Shown: positions 35,809 to 49,700, counted from the stretch's first letter. The stretch is 64,000 nucleotides of DNA from Epichloe hybrida (GCA_019022495.1 JAFEKR010000007.1:868001-932000), one strand, 5' to 3'. Numbers and translations: made by a program. Notes: a model not told the origin generated them from the sequence alone.

Positions 35809-38231
35809 GAAAACCCACATTATGATTTTAGGTAAGCTATATAAATAGTAAATTAAATCTATATATAAATTTAAGGAAGTGTATATATATAAAATAAAAT
35901 TAAGCTAAGCTAGTCTTTACTTTACTTAACTCTTATATATAAGAGTAAGCTACTAACCTAGAATACTATAAGAAAGTACTAGCTATTATTCTAGATTAGC
36001 TAGTATTACTAGCTAATATCTCTATTTATAATTACTTAGTTAAGAGCTTTATTAATAGTGTTATAATATATATAAAAGGGCTATAATATAACCTTAAAGC
36101 AAAAGAAGTAAGGGAAAATTTATATATATAACTTTAAAGAATAATAGGATTATCTATAGTTTTATCCTTATTTAGCGTAATTAAGTTATCTTTAGTCCTA
36201 GGTCCTTTAATAAGGTTAACTAGCTATTCTTAGGAACCTATATTTAATCCTATATAAGTATCTCTTACTAGTAAACTTACCTAGTCTTTATTAGAATAAA
36301 AAGATATATAATCTAGCTATTTATAGTTATTATACACACCACTAAAGTAACCTAGTAAGCGTATATAAACTAGGAATAGTATAGTAAGATTATCTTTATT
36401 TTATACTATCTATTATATATAGTAATTATAAGGATTTATATATAGTATACCTCTTAATTAAATTAAGAAAGTATTTATATATAAAGGTTACTTACTTTTA
36501 ATTTACTTTAGTTAAACCTAATCTTAAAGAAATTATATATTATAGCTAAGTAAAGTAAGAATAATATATTACTCTTATAAATAAATATATAGGCTAAGAC
36601 TATTCCCGCTTATATAAGCTAAAAGTAGCTAAGGTATACTAGGAATACTATATATAAGACCTTAGAAAAGGTCTTAGTTATATATTATAAGAGGTATTAA
36701 AGCTATATATATAGGTAATTTTAGGGCAAAAGGGCTACTATATTACTATTACTATTACTATAGTCTATACTAAAATTAAATATAAGTAATTAAAATAGTT
36801 ATAATATATATAAAGAAGGCATATTAACTAGAAGAGAAAATCATTAGTATATAGTATAAGAATAAAGGGATTCTATATATATATACTATTATTATTATTA
36901 TTATTATCATTTTTATAAAAATTAAGAAAGGAAAAATTTAGGATTATAGCTTTTAGCTATAGGTTTTTTTTTCCTTATAGTATATAACTATTTACTACCT
37001 ATTAGCTTAGGCTATATAATTTATAACTATATATCTTAACTTATAGCTAGTAAGTATAGATTTGTCTATATAAGGTAAGAGTAAGTAACCCTTAGAATTA
37101 TATTTAGCCTAAGAATCCTTATATATATATATATAACTAAAATTTATACTAAACCTCTTTTTACCTCTCTTTTTTTTTCCTTTTCTTTCTCTTTTCTTTC
37201 TTTCTCTTTTTATTCTTTTCTTTACTTTCTTATATAATACCTAGCTACTTAAATTATTAGTAATAAAAACAATGCCTAAAGGCATTATATATACATAAAG
37301 AAATTTAGAAAGCTTATCTAAATACTACTTTTTATTTACACTATAGCTTATATTAGCCTTAATTAATTACTATTAATTTAGATAATAAAACATTAACTTC
37401 TTATATGAAATCTCTATTAATATTATTATAGCTAATTTCTATAGCGTAAAGTAAAAGAGATTATATATTAAATTTTACTAAATGTTTCTAAATATAAGCA
37501 TAAGAGGTAATATAAGCTACCTAAGCTTTTACCTCTAAGGATTTATATAACTATCCCTAAGGGCTTTATATTTAGTTAATTCTATTGCTTTTATATAGTT
37601 ATTATAATAAAGGCTTTTTTATCCTAAAATTAGTTACTAAGCTTAGTTTATATAAGACTTCTTACTATTATACTAAAGCTAATTTTATTTAGAGCCTATA
37701 GAGCTTTAACCTCTTTTATAGGAAAACAAGCTTAGTGAAGTTAGTCTAGTAACTAAAGCTAACTAGCTATATAAGTTTATATAACTAAGCTTTTTAGAGT
37801 AGTTTAATAAAAAAATTCCCTATAAGCTTAGATAAGCTTATTCTAAGGTATCTAGCTTCTATTAGCTCCCTTAATTACACATTAGATTAAATTATATAGT
37901 TATTAATCTCTTTAGGAAAAAAAATTTATATAATTAGGAGATTTAAGATAGTTATATTCTTATCTTTCTAAATTTTTATATTATAAAGGAAGACTAAATA
38001 AAGGAAGAAAAAATTAAGGAAGAAAAGACTACTATAATAACAAAAAAACATATAAAGCATTAAAAGAATTTATTATAATCTAATAAGTTACTCCCTTATA
38101 TAAAAGAACTATCACAAAGCTCCTCCCTTAGCCTATTACTAATAAGGCTAATTAAATAAAGTAAATCTAAACCTCTTAATTCTTATATAAATAAGCAATC
38201 TTAATAAGAATAATAATCTATACTTAATACA

Positions 38232-38390
38232 GAAAAGCATACTAATATAGAAGAGCGTACTAATATAAAAGAGCGTACTAATGTAAAAGAGCTTACTAAT
38301 ATAGAAGAGCTTACTAATAAAGAGAAGCTTACTAATATAGAAGAAAATTCTCTAGCTTATTATATAAGAAATATTTAAACACAATATCTA
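38232..38390 (+). repeat. 21-bp tandem repeat encoding a heptad
   Basis: About five to six copies of a 21-bp unit (ACTAATATAGAAGAGCGT plus three variable bases) translate, in the frame beginning 38232, as TNIEERTNIKER, then TNVKELTNIEEL, then TNKEKLTNIEEN. The frame is open from a TAA just upstream to a TAA at about 38,380. It is a charged, helix-prone repeat within the degraded element. Confidence 0.7.
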
Positions 38391-38659
38391 GTGAAGAAAA
38401 GTTATATATAATAAGCCTAGATACTTTTAATCTCTTTACTTTAGAACTATTAAAGTTATTCTTAAAGGTCTTAAGAAATTAGGTTACTATTAAGGTTTTA
38501 GTTATATAATAGCTTATAGTTTTATTAAAGAAGTTATATAAATTTATAGATTCCTCTATAAGGAATTAGGCTAAGTTAAAGGACTAGTTATTAGCTGCTT
38601 TCTTAATAATTTTAAATTCGCTCTTATAACGCTAAATAAAATAATATATATAGACGCGT

Positions 38660-40240
38660 ATAATCTTTAATCTCTTAATTATAAAACCTAAGTAACTATA
38701 GCTCTTATATACACTAATCTTCTATTTCCTATATAAGAAATTAGTTAATATTAATCTTATTAAGGGGATTAAGTATTATATTTAATGCTATATAATCTTC
38801 TATATTATTATTTATACTAAGAGAAACGCCCTAATTTTAAGTGTTTTCTATATAATAAAGGTCTATAGGAATGCCTAAGATAATATACTCTTTGTTCTTT
38901 TATATACGGATTTTATAGCTATTTTATAGTGTAATAAAGTCTGTGAATTTATCTTAGATTATAGGTAAATAAATTGCGTTTAATATAATTTAATTTACTT
39001 TATTATCTTTAATAAATAATATATATATAGTAAGTTTATTAAAGAATACTATCTAGTAATTAGATACTCCTCTATATAGCTAATACCACTAGCTTTTAAT
39101 TCTAATGTTTCTTTTACTTAGCCTATATATATAATAAGAGCTAATATAATTCCCTTAAGTAAACTAGTAAGAGATTTAGTTCTTATCCTTATATATAATT
39201 ATAGCTAGGCTAGCTTATACTAATATTACTTAGGCAGCTACCTATAATAGAGTCTTAACTCTATAATTAGATCTTATAAAAAATAGTTATATTCTAAGGC
39301 ATTTAATTATATAAAGATATTACTTTAATATACTAAGAGTAGTTATAGTAAAGTAACTATAGTAAAACTAAATAATATAGCGTAAGTATATATTAATATA
39401 TATATATACTTAGATTCTAAATCTCTTTAGCTTCTTATATTTATTAAGGCACTAAAGGAAGTTTAGTCTAGGTACTAAGAAGTTTATATAATATTAAAAG
39501 TTCCCTTCCTAATGCTTTTAAACTTCTTTAGGAAAGACTATATAATAAAAGTTATATAATTAGTTTTATAAGACTAGGACTTAGCCCTTTTATTATATAT
39601 AATAATATAAATATCCTTAACTAAAGCCTTATATTATAAAGGTTTATTTTAAATTAGCTTTAAGGAATTAAATTATATCCTATAAAGTAATTTAGCGCTT
39701 TTCTTCTATATAAAATCATCTTTTTATTCTATATTAATAGCGAATTTTATAGATTATATATAGCGTATAGGATAGCTAGTCTTATGCTTAAAGGTCTTAA
39801 AGAATTAATTAATCTAAATAACTATAGGAGAAGAAGTAAAACCATATATAATAAATTAGTTTATCTATAATTTATATATAATTTTATATTTATAAGAAGC
39901 CCTATTACTAAAGCTATATTTAAAGGGTTTATAAGCTAACTAGTTAATGCCCTTATTACTAAAGAAGCTTAATAATAGTTAAATAAATAGTCTCTATAGG
40001 AATATCTTATATAAAAAGCTTAGAGATCTCTTTATATAAGAGCTAAAGATATTATATACTTTATAGAGTAAATAAAACTCCCTAGGCTTAAAGATAGTAA
40101 TATAATATATAAAGACTAATACTTTAGCTACCTTATATAAAAAGCTTAGTATTAATCTAATCTAGGATTTATTTATAAGAAATCCTATTATTATAAAGGG
40201 ATTTAATTCGCTTATAAAAGCTCTATAGGTTTTTTTGTGG
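38660..40240 (+). pseudogene. Long RIP-degraded reading frame, protein family not recognised
   Basis: One plus-strand frame (codons beginning at 38717 and every third base) reads coherently for over 1.1 kb. I saw only TAA and TAG as stops and no TGA, as expected if CAA/CAG codons were mutated. Readable pieces are IYTKRNALILSVFYIIKVYR, DNILFVLLYTDFIAIL, NKVCEFILDYR, PLSKLVRDLVLILIYNYS and KALKEV. Residue usage looks protein-like but I do not recognise the family. It lies in the right half of the 4.6-kb element and is the best candidate for its transposase or accessory protein. Confidence 0.5.
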
Positions 40241-40325
40241 ATATAGTATAATTATAATATACGAAAAATATATTATAAAAATCATAAAATCGCAAAATCG
40301 CAAATAAGGGGTTGAGGGATTTTTT

Positions 40326-40367
40326 TGTTTTGGCAGCCCTTTGCGGGACCTCTCTAATGTGCGACCG
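40326..40367 (-). repeat. Right terminal inverted repeat
   Basis: This repeat is the partner of 35767-35808; it contains GGCAGCCCTTTGCGGGAC on the plus strand and ends GCGACCG before TA (40368-40369). Confidence 0.85.
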
Positions 40368-40777
40368 TACACATTGGCTAACCGGCCGTAAACCGGCTCT
40401 GTAGTCCGTAGGCACAGTGGTACTCTGGCCTATAGCGGACTCATGCAGGGCGGCTCAGGGGAGGTGAAGCAGCATCCAATACATACAGTGGGTGTATCAG
40501 TGACATTCAACTGGCACTTCAACCTCCATCCCAATTTGGATCTCGTCGGATCTCGTCGCAACTCGTCACATTTTCTTGTAGATACACCTCAGAGCAATAC
40601 ACGCACCACACCGGCTACTGCAGCCACAATGCTCTTTGCCACGCGGACGATCCCTTCCCTCGTGTCATAACGCAAGTGCATTGCATCATTGCATGGGTGC
40701 CACAAGCAGCGTTGGATAATGCTTCTCAAAGGCACGCGTGCCAGGGGAGCTGCCGAGTTGAACTCCAAGTCGACGCA

Positions 40778-43700
40778 ATGACACCAACAGAGTTGCATCT
40801 CGAAGGCCGAGACGCTGGTCCCGCGTTCAATTTGTATGAAGTCCAATCTTCCCCTTGAGTACGCGCCGAGTAGCTAATCTCATCTCGCATCTTGTTGCTG
40901 CAGCGAGTTTCTCATCTTCTTGATCATCAGCGGCCTGCTAGCAATATTCTTCCTTCTCTACTTCAATCGGCTCTTTGCTTCAATTGCCTCCTTTGCCATT
41001 CGAACATACACCTGGCGCGCATACCGAGTCTACATCGATGTCAAAGCGATCCAAATATCCCTTCTCGGCGGTCGAATTTTCTTCACGGGATTGCGGTATC
41101 ATGGACCGAACGAGACCTTCTTGGTTCAGCACGGTGATATCGCTTGGCGTTGCTGGCTACGTCGGGTGCGTGAGGTAGATTTGCTTACATTGACCTCTCA
41201 CAAAGAAGCGTCTGCGTCTGAAAAGCAAAAGAACTCTGCACTTCCATGCCGGATTCATGTCAAACTTGTTGGCATTGAATGGTTCGTTTACAATCGTAGT
41301 CCGGCTTATGACAGCGTCCTCGCCGGATTGTCGGATAACCACTTTGTTGGATCAAGGGCCAGCAAAGTATTCGATGAAAAGGACGAGTCGCATCTACGAT
41401 CTAGACCCCACCAACGGAGGGATTCGGCAGAAGAAGATGACTCACCCCAAGAAACAAACGGTATAACATCTGAGAAACAATGTCTCTCACCACCACAACT
41501 TTCGCCTCCAGACAGCTCGTCTGCTATCTCTGAGAGTCTCGACGATACAAGCGAAGATACTGCGAATAGACTGCCCTCTTTTTTGCAGCTATTTCCAATC
41601 CACGTTGAGTGCCAAAAACCTGCCGTGGTCATCGGTAATGACAATACAAAAGCTATCCTTATTTTTAAGGCTAATTCTGCATCTACGATTGTAGATGCTT
41701 CAAATACCAAGACATGTGACCTGTATCGCCAGTCATTCAAGATTCGATTTGATCGTCCTGTGGTTGAGATGAGAGAAAATGACGAGTTCAAGGAGGACCA
41801 GATTTCTCGAGCCACTAGGCAACGAGAAGATGCTTCAAATCACGAAACTCCCTCCCAATGGTCATTTTTTCGTCTTCCCCGACGCAAAGTGCTGCATTCA
41901 CTGCGCAATATGGTCCCGTATTGGCGTCGTTCAGTCGAGTCATTCTCGACCGATTCGAGAGGGGCTCTGGGCACAGGAGTCTCTCATATCCCGGGGTCTA
42001 GTCAATGGCAAGGTCTGTCTCGATACTTAGACGACAGATATCAGGACGATAAATCAAGATGGTCATCTGTTGAATATGCTGCTGTGACGACCATTCTCGA
42101 CTCTCCCTCTGCAAATTTCACTATCTACTGGGATGTGGTGACCAAGGTTACAGATGCGGCTCGACGACAAACTAGCTCGAGCTTCCACATAAACATGAAT
42201 GGCTCCGAGCCCCCAGCCTGGGGGATGACACTTTCGATCAAAGGTGGAACGCTGAACTACGGACCATGGGCTGACAGAATGAGGGCCGATTTACAGCGTG
42301 TCTTCTACCCATCATTATCGAAGGATGCCATCGCGGCGGAACCCTTGACTGCTGGTTCATGGAGGGTGCCTACAAAATTCGAAATCTATATAGAATTTGA
42401 GGATGCAGTAACATTTCGAATACCCATTCGAGAAGAGAGCAAGAACTGGCGATGGCGTGGTAAGGAACCGCCCATCGGACGGCAGACAGGCCCAAAAAAA
42501 CGACGCAACAAAAACAAAAAGAGCAACAAGAGAGATACCCAACCAGTTCGACCCGGCGGTTGGTTGGAAATCAAAGCACCTTCGAACTCTACCATTTCTT
42601 ATTCTATGGATATGTTCGCACAGCAGATCGGGTATCAGAATCAATTAGACATTGACCTCCCGAGCACTGAGCTATGGAGTAGTGTCAACCACGACTTGCT
42701 CTGGACCTCCGGAGCGCAACGCATCAAATGCGACCTCTCTAACCCTCTGGGATGGAACACCCTGCGTACCTGGTATTTCAATATTGCCTGCGACGATATG
42801 AAGCTATATTTACTGCGCGACCACATATTCCTGCTTATTGACCTCGTAGATGACTGGGCTAGTGGCCCACCGTCCGAATATCTCGTGTTCACGCCATGCA
42901 CATACCGCTTGAAGCTCGACCTTCATAATCTGCAACTTTATCTCAATGTTAACGACGAAAATATCATCGACAAAGCCACTGCACTCGACGATAATTGTTT
43001 CTTGATAATTTCAAGCCCTCTTCTCAAGGCAGAAACCTCAATACCCCTAGACAAGTTTCGGCCAAACAAGAACGCGATACCCTTTGACATTAGAACAGAC
43101 ACGTTAGACCTCTCTCTGCATGCACCGCAAACTGACACACAGGCAGCCTTTTTGAGCTCCAACGACCTTGGACATGGGGAAGGCATGTCAGTGACTGGAA
43201 GCTATCAGTACAATGCTACAACAACGCCGGCAAACACCGATACCCTCATTCTGGATGTTCATATCGACTCTCCCCATGTGTATTTGTACGGATTCATCAT
43301 TCGCTACATGCTTGTCCTCAAGGATAACTATTTCGGCGACCACGTTCATTTCAAAACCCTCGACGAATACCAAGAACAACTTCAGCTGGAATCTCGGAAA
43401 CCTGAAGCCGAGACTGTTCTGCGTGCGCCCTTGAAAAAGTCCAACGACCTCGACGTTATTCTGTCCGTCAAAACACACAGCCCACGCATCCTACTACCGG
43501 TGAACCTCTACTCAGCTGATCGTTATGTCGAATGCGAGTTGGCCGACCTGTCGATTGATCTCAGGTTCACAAATTACTACATGGATATGGAGCTCTTGCT
43601 CAGTCCACTTAGCCTGTCATTGGGCAACTTGATCCTCTCGCCCGACAGCACAAATGCTTCGTCTGCCAACACACAGCTGTTCATTGACGGTGTACGCGTC

Positions 43701-46700
43701 TATGGCCACCGTGCATTTGGTCTACCTCCTTCTGAGCCTACCTACCTCTGCAATTGGGATGTTTCAGTTGGCATGGTCGAAGGAGAGTGCACAGTCGACT
43801 TTATGTCTGCTCTGGCGAAAGGTGGTACTGCGTTTGGATTTACGTTCGATGACGTTGAGAATGCTCTGGTACCGTACTCTTCTCTCGTCTTCCACGATGT
43901 GACATTTGTTCGCGTAGATGTGGCATCAGTTCATTTGTGGCTTCATGTGGACGACGCAGCGTTTCTGATGTCTACAGGAGCAATCGAGGTACGAAGCAAT
44001 GATTGGGCAGGGTCTCATTATTCTAATCGTGCAAACATCAACATTCCCCATATTGAAGTGTCTTGTGTCAACGCAGAATCTGCGGCTAGACACACTTCAC
44101 GGCGGCATCACCCAGTTGAGACTATGGCCTACTTGAAAACTGATGTTCGCCTCGCGACAATCGGCCGAAAATTTCATTTCCGAGAAGAGCTCAAAACACA
44201 ACAAGCTTTGCTGCGCAGAGAGGACCAACGTACGGAGCGAACGCCTTTTCTTCTACGCGAAGGCGTTGAACATGATTTCATACCAGAACCATTCGATCCT
44301 CCGGCACAGTGTGTGCCACCGTTAGTCTATCCTGTAACGAATGCCGAGGCAGATGACAAAGGGTCCTTCAAAGGGGTGGAGACACCTCAATTCTCAAATC
44401 GTTTACAACGTCAGAATTCGTTTTGGTCATTGTCAAGTTCCAGCGCCGGTAGCTTTCACATTCCACCGAGCCAACCACGCAGTCACACAAGGTCAAGACA
44501 AACCTCGGGACTGTCAGGCCATTCAAGCGGCACTGAAAAGGAGAAACGCGCTCCAGGGCAAAAGAAAGTGATATTGCCCTCAGAACTCAACATCACTTCT
44601 ATAAAACAACCCAACCGAGATCAGCCCTCTGGCGACTACAATGAGCATTCATCCGTTGCCTTCTCTAGCCAGTACTTTGCTCCTCACTTTCCCTTGAAAA
44701 CTGTCAGGCCCGATGGACGTGAGGCTACGTTCGGAGATGCAGCAGATGAAGATGATGACGAGTTCATGGCTAGTAATGCCTCCTTGGACGACATCAATCC
44801 TGATGACCTGAGTGAAGATCACGCGCAAGCGAGCGCAATGATTGAGTTTCCGACAGGCATTACCGCATTTTTCAACCCGGAGGCCATCCGACAGGTAAAT
44901 AACCTGTTGGCCGCTTTGCAGCCAGGTGAGCCAGAGGATATCCTGGATATGCTTCAAGTCGATTCAATTGGCCAAATATTCTCGGAGAAGAAGCAAAGCC
45001 ATATTACAGGCTCCATGCAAGAATTCTTGGTCAAGTTGCCGAAAGCCAATATTCGCTTCCTGAATTCCTCAACGCCCCAGTCATGGAACACAGCTTCGGC
45101 TGAACAAGATCAGTATGACATCCGAATCTCGAAAACCTTGTTGATTACACGCACGGTCAAAGACCTCGCATCTGATGTTCCGACATCTCGAACATCGGCT
45201 CACTTTCGCCTTGTATCAGCTGAATTATCTGCATCGGAAAGACTCTCTGCGATCGAACCCCCACAGGCTGCGGTCATGGTCAATGTCAACAACATCCACT
45301 TGTCACTCGGCGCAAAAGACATTACCCACTTTGATGCCGACGTTGGCTCCGTTATGGGCAGTACTGCCTCTGGGAAAATCGAGTATCTGGCCTCTCTGAT
45401 CCACCGAACCGGTAGCATTGCTTCTGAGCTTAGTAATTTGCTGTCAGAGACCTCTTCTCGCCGGGAGAATTGTATCCAGTACTTGGCACACAGATTGTTA
45501 GAAGAGGGCGGAGCAGCGAATGATCCGCCCTTTCTCATCCGCCCTTCTGCTGTACTGCGATCTGCTCATGAGCACATGAGAACTGTTGACTCGTGGAAGC
45601 TCATCATGCGACTGCGACAAATATGGTCTACCTTGGACCAAGATAAGCGTGCAGATATTCTGGGGAAGTGTCGAGACCAATCTGTCAGACCACCCCCTGA
45701 CGCTATCGCCTCAGTAGTTGCCGCATTCCAAAATTGGCGCAGCTGGGACTTGGAAGACCCTTCAAGATCAGTCTTGTTGAAGAACATTTTCGGGAAAACG
45801 GGGACACAGAACAGACCGTCGTCACGAGAGTACCCTATCCTTGGCGCTTGCCATCTTTCTGAGCTGCAATTTGTGCTAGACCCTGGCCCTAAGCAGAACA
45901 GTATCGAACTTCTTGACCTTAGTGTGAGGGTAGATAAGAGGCCCACCGCTCCAACTGATGCACTTCCAGAAATACAATACTTCCATGGACCGTTGACTAC
46001 TATCAACCTGCGTTGTGGAGAAGCAGCTATTCACCTGAATTGGGAGCTATGTGAATTAGCAGAAGATGTTTTACGTCTCTACAATAGAGCTCGGCCTTCG
46101 GCACCCCACGAAACCACACATGCCCCGGAACCAACTGTCCAAGCTTCCCAACCACCGGGAGCATATCATGTAGCGTTTGAGGTGGCCAAGGGATCTGTTG
46201 AAGCAGAAACTATCAACCTGACGGCGAGTTCGACAGCCGAAGACCTAAAAACATCAATTGTGCTTTGCAATACTGGACAAGAGCTGAGAGTAGCGACTGC
46301 TTTATTGAACTGCAAGTCGGTCACGTCAAAGATGCAGAGTCATGGGCATACCCTTGGTCTGTTTGAGCTGCAAGAGCCCAGCGTTTTCGGCGCTCACGAG
46401 ATTCAGCAGGACCTCTGGCAACGTGGACCGCACCATCAAGGCCTCTGCGAGCTCGAGGGAACTATCCTTGAAAATAAGACAAGATCCTGTTGGCTTGTTG
46501 GAAGTTCTCGATTTGCTAATCGTAGATGAAGTTGCCCGGTTGAACAAGCTGGAAGACCTGCTACCATCCTCACCCGAAGAAGACAAGAAACGAGAGAAGA
46601 CGAAAAAGCGCATGTCTACTTTCACCGTCAACATAGTCATGTTTCTGGACGGCTACACCATCAGTATGCCGCTAGTACAGTCCTTGACATACAAAATTTG

Positions 46701-49700
46701 TGGCTCTGTTGCTAGAGCGTCTTGCGCAGCAAACTTTGGCAAAGAGGTTATCTTCGATTTCGACATCAAAGAGAACTCTCACGAGATGCAAATAAATGTC
46801 AAGGATGAGCCACGGAGTATTTCATTGCTGCAAATTCCGCCTGCAAACGGACGGATCACTAGTCACACCCAATCGACTGGCAACGTGGTAAATGTCCTCG
46901 CGTCTATGGAGGTAATTCGCTTGGACGCTTCTGCGATATATAGCCTGCTTTCAGCGCTGAATCGTCCACAGATATCTGGAGCCGTAGAAGAGGTCCAACA
47001 TCAAATCAAAGTAATTTCAAACCATTATACGGAAACATTCGGATCAGCCAAAGCAACAGAGCACACCAGTACATCTGCATCGTCCTTGAAATCCAGTAGC
47101 CTGGCATATAATAGCCATCTTGCATTGGCTGGGGTCAGGATATTAGCCAAGACATCCGTGAAGTCTGTTGACGAACCGATTGCTCAAATTCTGTTTGCTT
47201 TGGACAAAGTTACATTGCAAGCCTCCAATCAGAATGATCCAAAGGTATTACCACTCAAATATCCGGACTTGCGTATCGACCTGCGCCAGATCAGCCTCGA
47301 CATTCGTCGTGGAAAGCCAGATGCGATGCGGTCTTGTGGAAACTTCTCTACGGGCATCAATATTTCGGCAAGTTCTCGGCGTGGAGACAACGGAAAAGAG
47401 GACTGGTCTCTTCACTTCCGCAATGACAACCTCGCGATGCAATTATCGCCTGAGACAGTCTCGACAGTAATTGATGTCATCGGTTACATGGGATCCAAGA
47501 TTCGGGATCTGGATACATCGCGAGAACTGGAGTATCTTCGAAAGCTAAGAAAAGCTAAGCCCAAGATCAAAACCACTGATGATGAGGACGAATGGACCGA
47601 AGACGCGGATCTTTTAGAGTCGGAACTCTCATCCATCACGTACAGATTTGAACTTCGAAACATGAGTTTCTCTTGGGACGTCGCGGAGAAGTCCATGGAC
47701 GAGGAAAGTACAAAAGAGGACTTGATCTTGTCAATCAAGCTCATCGAGTTTGGTACTCGAACTCGAAAATCCGCACGTCTAACGATTGAGGACTTTCTAC
47801 TCCAAACCGTGCCTCCGGAGCAAGACAAAGCTGTCCGATCCCTACACTCGGCCCTGCTACCAGAAGTTATATTCAATGTTGCCTACGTCTCGACACCCGA
47901 CGCCCGCCGAATGGCATTTCAAGCTGTCGGAGACTCTTTAGACCTTCGGTTAACCTCTGCCTTCATTGTCCCTGCAGCGAATCTCATCGAATCTATATCC
48001 TTGTCCATGAAGAATGTCCAGAAAGCATCGGCACAGTGGACAATAGAAAATCCCGCGACAAACGAGACGGCGGCACCTAAAAAGCCCGAAAGCCCGGCAT
48101 CGCCACCACCGTCGCGACAACGCAGCATGTTTGGCAAAAAGAGGTTAGAGAGCCTCCTCGTTGATGCGGACTTTGCCGGTGCTGTCGTTTATGTGTCAAC
48201 CAAAAGAAATACAACCAGCGGTGTAGCAGAGTCCAAGTATAGCCAGCCATCCCTGGCAGGAAAATATGGCCAATTCAGCGCCGATGATTCCGGCTCTGGT
48301 GCTGTTTTGCGCACTCCAGGTCTCGCATGGAAAGCCGAGTATTGTGACAATGGAAAAGAGGACCCGTCTCTGTACGGAGAGATCAAGATCAATGCTTCCA
48401 GCAATATTCTATACCCATCTGTGGTTCCGCTTGTACTCGATATTCTTTCTTCCGTCAAGAAAGTCGTCAGTGACGATGAGGTGAATCGTCAGCGGGAATG
48501 GTCAGAGAATCAATTGAAACAGCAGTCGGAGCAGCCAAAATTCAAGTCGGCCAAGTCTGCAGCAGATGAAGATAATTTCCTCACTGCAGACCCCAGCACT
48601 GTTTTAGGACGCTTACGAGTGAATCTTGGTCTACGAATCTCAAAACAGGAGTTCTCCCTCAGCTGTCAGCCCATTGCCCGGGTATCCGCCACAGCTTGCT
48701 TCGACAACATGTACTTCACTCTGAACACTGTTACATCTCAGGAACAGGGTAACTTCTTTGCCATCTCCGGGGTGGTCACTAAACCGCAAGCGTCGGTGCA
48801 GCACGTGTACTCTCGTGATTCCACCGCCAGTTTCGAGCTTGACTCCGTGACTATATCCTTCATGAATAGCAAGCACTTCAGTGGAACGAGCGGCGTGTCT
48901 GCCATTCTTAATGTCAGTCCCATGAAGGTGTCTGTCAATGCCAAGCAGGTTCAAGACTTTTTATTGTTTCGTGAGATTTGGTATCCAGAAGAGCTGCGAC
49001 AGAAGCCGCCAGTGCAAGCTCCCAAGATGCCAATTGAAACCTCTCAGGCGCATCTTGTGCAGCGATACCAAGAGGTTGCAGCCACAGCCGCGTTTCCATG
49101 GACTGCTACGATATCCATCGCAGCGCTCGACGTCAGCGTCGATCTTGGGCAGGCCATCGGCAAATCAATATTCCAGATCAATGAATTCTGGATATCATCG
49201 AAGAAAACATCCGATTGGGAGCAGAATCTTTGCCTAGGCTTCAAAAAGGTCGGCATTGACTGCACAGGCCGTTTGAGTGGATTTGTTGCCCTGCAGGACT
49301 TCAGATTACGGTCGTCAATTCATTGGCCTCGTCGGGAGGAAGCTCTCAACGAAACGCCACTTGTGCAAGCATCTCTAGCGTTCAACGCGCTGCGAGTTAA
49401 GGCGGCTTTTGATTATCAGGCTTTCCTGGTTGCCGATGTTACGTCTCTAGAATTCCTCATGTACAACGTGCGAGAGCAGAAGGAAGGAAGCGCCGATCGT
49501 CTGGTGGCCATATTAGATGGTGAAGCAGTGCAGGTTTTTGGGACAACAACTTCAGTGGCTCAATCCGTTGCACTTTATCAAGCCTTGCATAAGCTCGTCC
49601 AAGAACGGCGTGAGAATTTCAAATCATCACTGAGGGAGATTGAAAAGTTTATGAAACGAAGATCCATCAACTCACGCGGACCATTGCTGCAGCAGTCTGC

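Larger units (their letters stand above)
35767..40367. mobile_element. 4.6-kb AT-rich DNA element with terminal inverted repeats, family unassigned
   Basis: The ends are inverted repeats of about 42 bp with roughly 37 matches. The left end reads CGGTGGCACCTTAGACAGG and continues CCCCGCAAAGGGCTGCTAAAAC; the right end on the minus strand reads CGGTCGCACATTAGAGAGG and continues TCCCGCAAAGGGCTGCCAAAAC. The flanking dinucleotide is TA on both sides, which would fit a Tc1/mariner-like element. Alternatively the duplication is CACATT, with ends TACGG...CCGTA. The interior is RIP-like, at well over 70% A+T, with a plus-strand ghost frame in its right half. At 4.6 kb it is long for a Tc1/mariner element, so it may contain further insertions or belong elsewhere. 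Confidence 0.8.

Noticed and set aside
40676..40777. Alternative upstream ATG for CSF1, adding 34 residues
   Set aside because: The extra residues do not resemble the Csf1 N-terminus, and the downstream ATG gives the expected short segment before the membrane anchor.
46356..46406. Possible short intron (GTCTGT to TTCAG) explaining the CSF1 frame change
   Set aside because: Its 51-bp length is a multiple of three and would not change frame. It would also delete residues that read as continuous family sequence.
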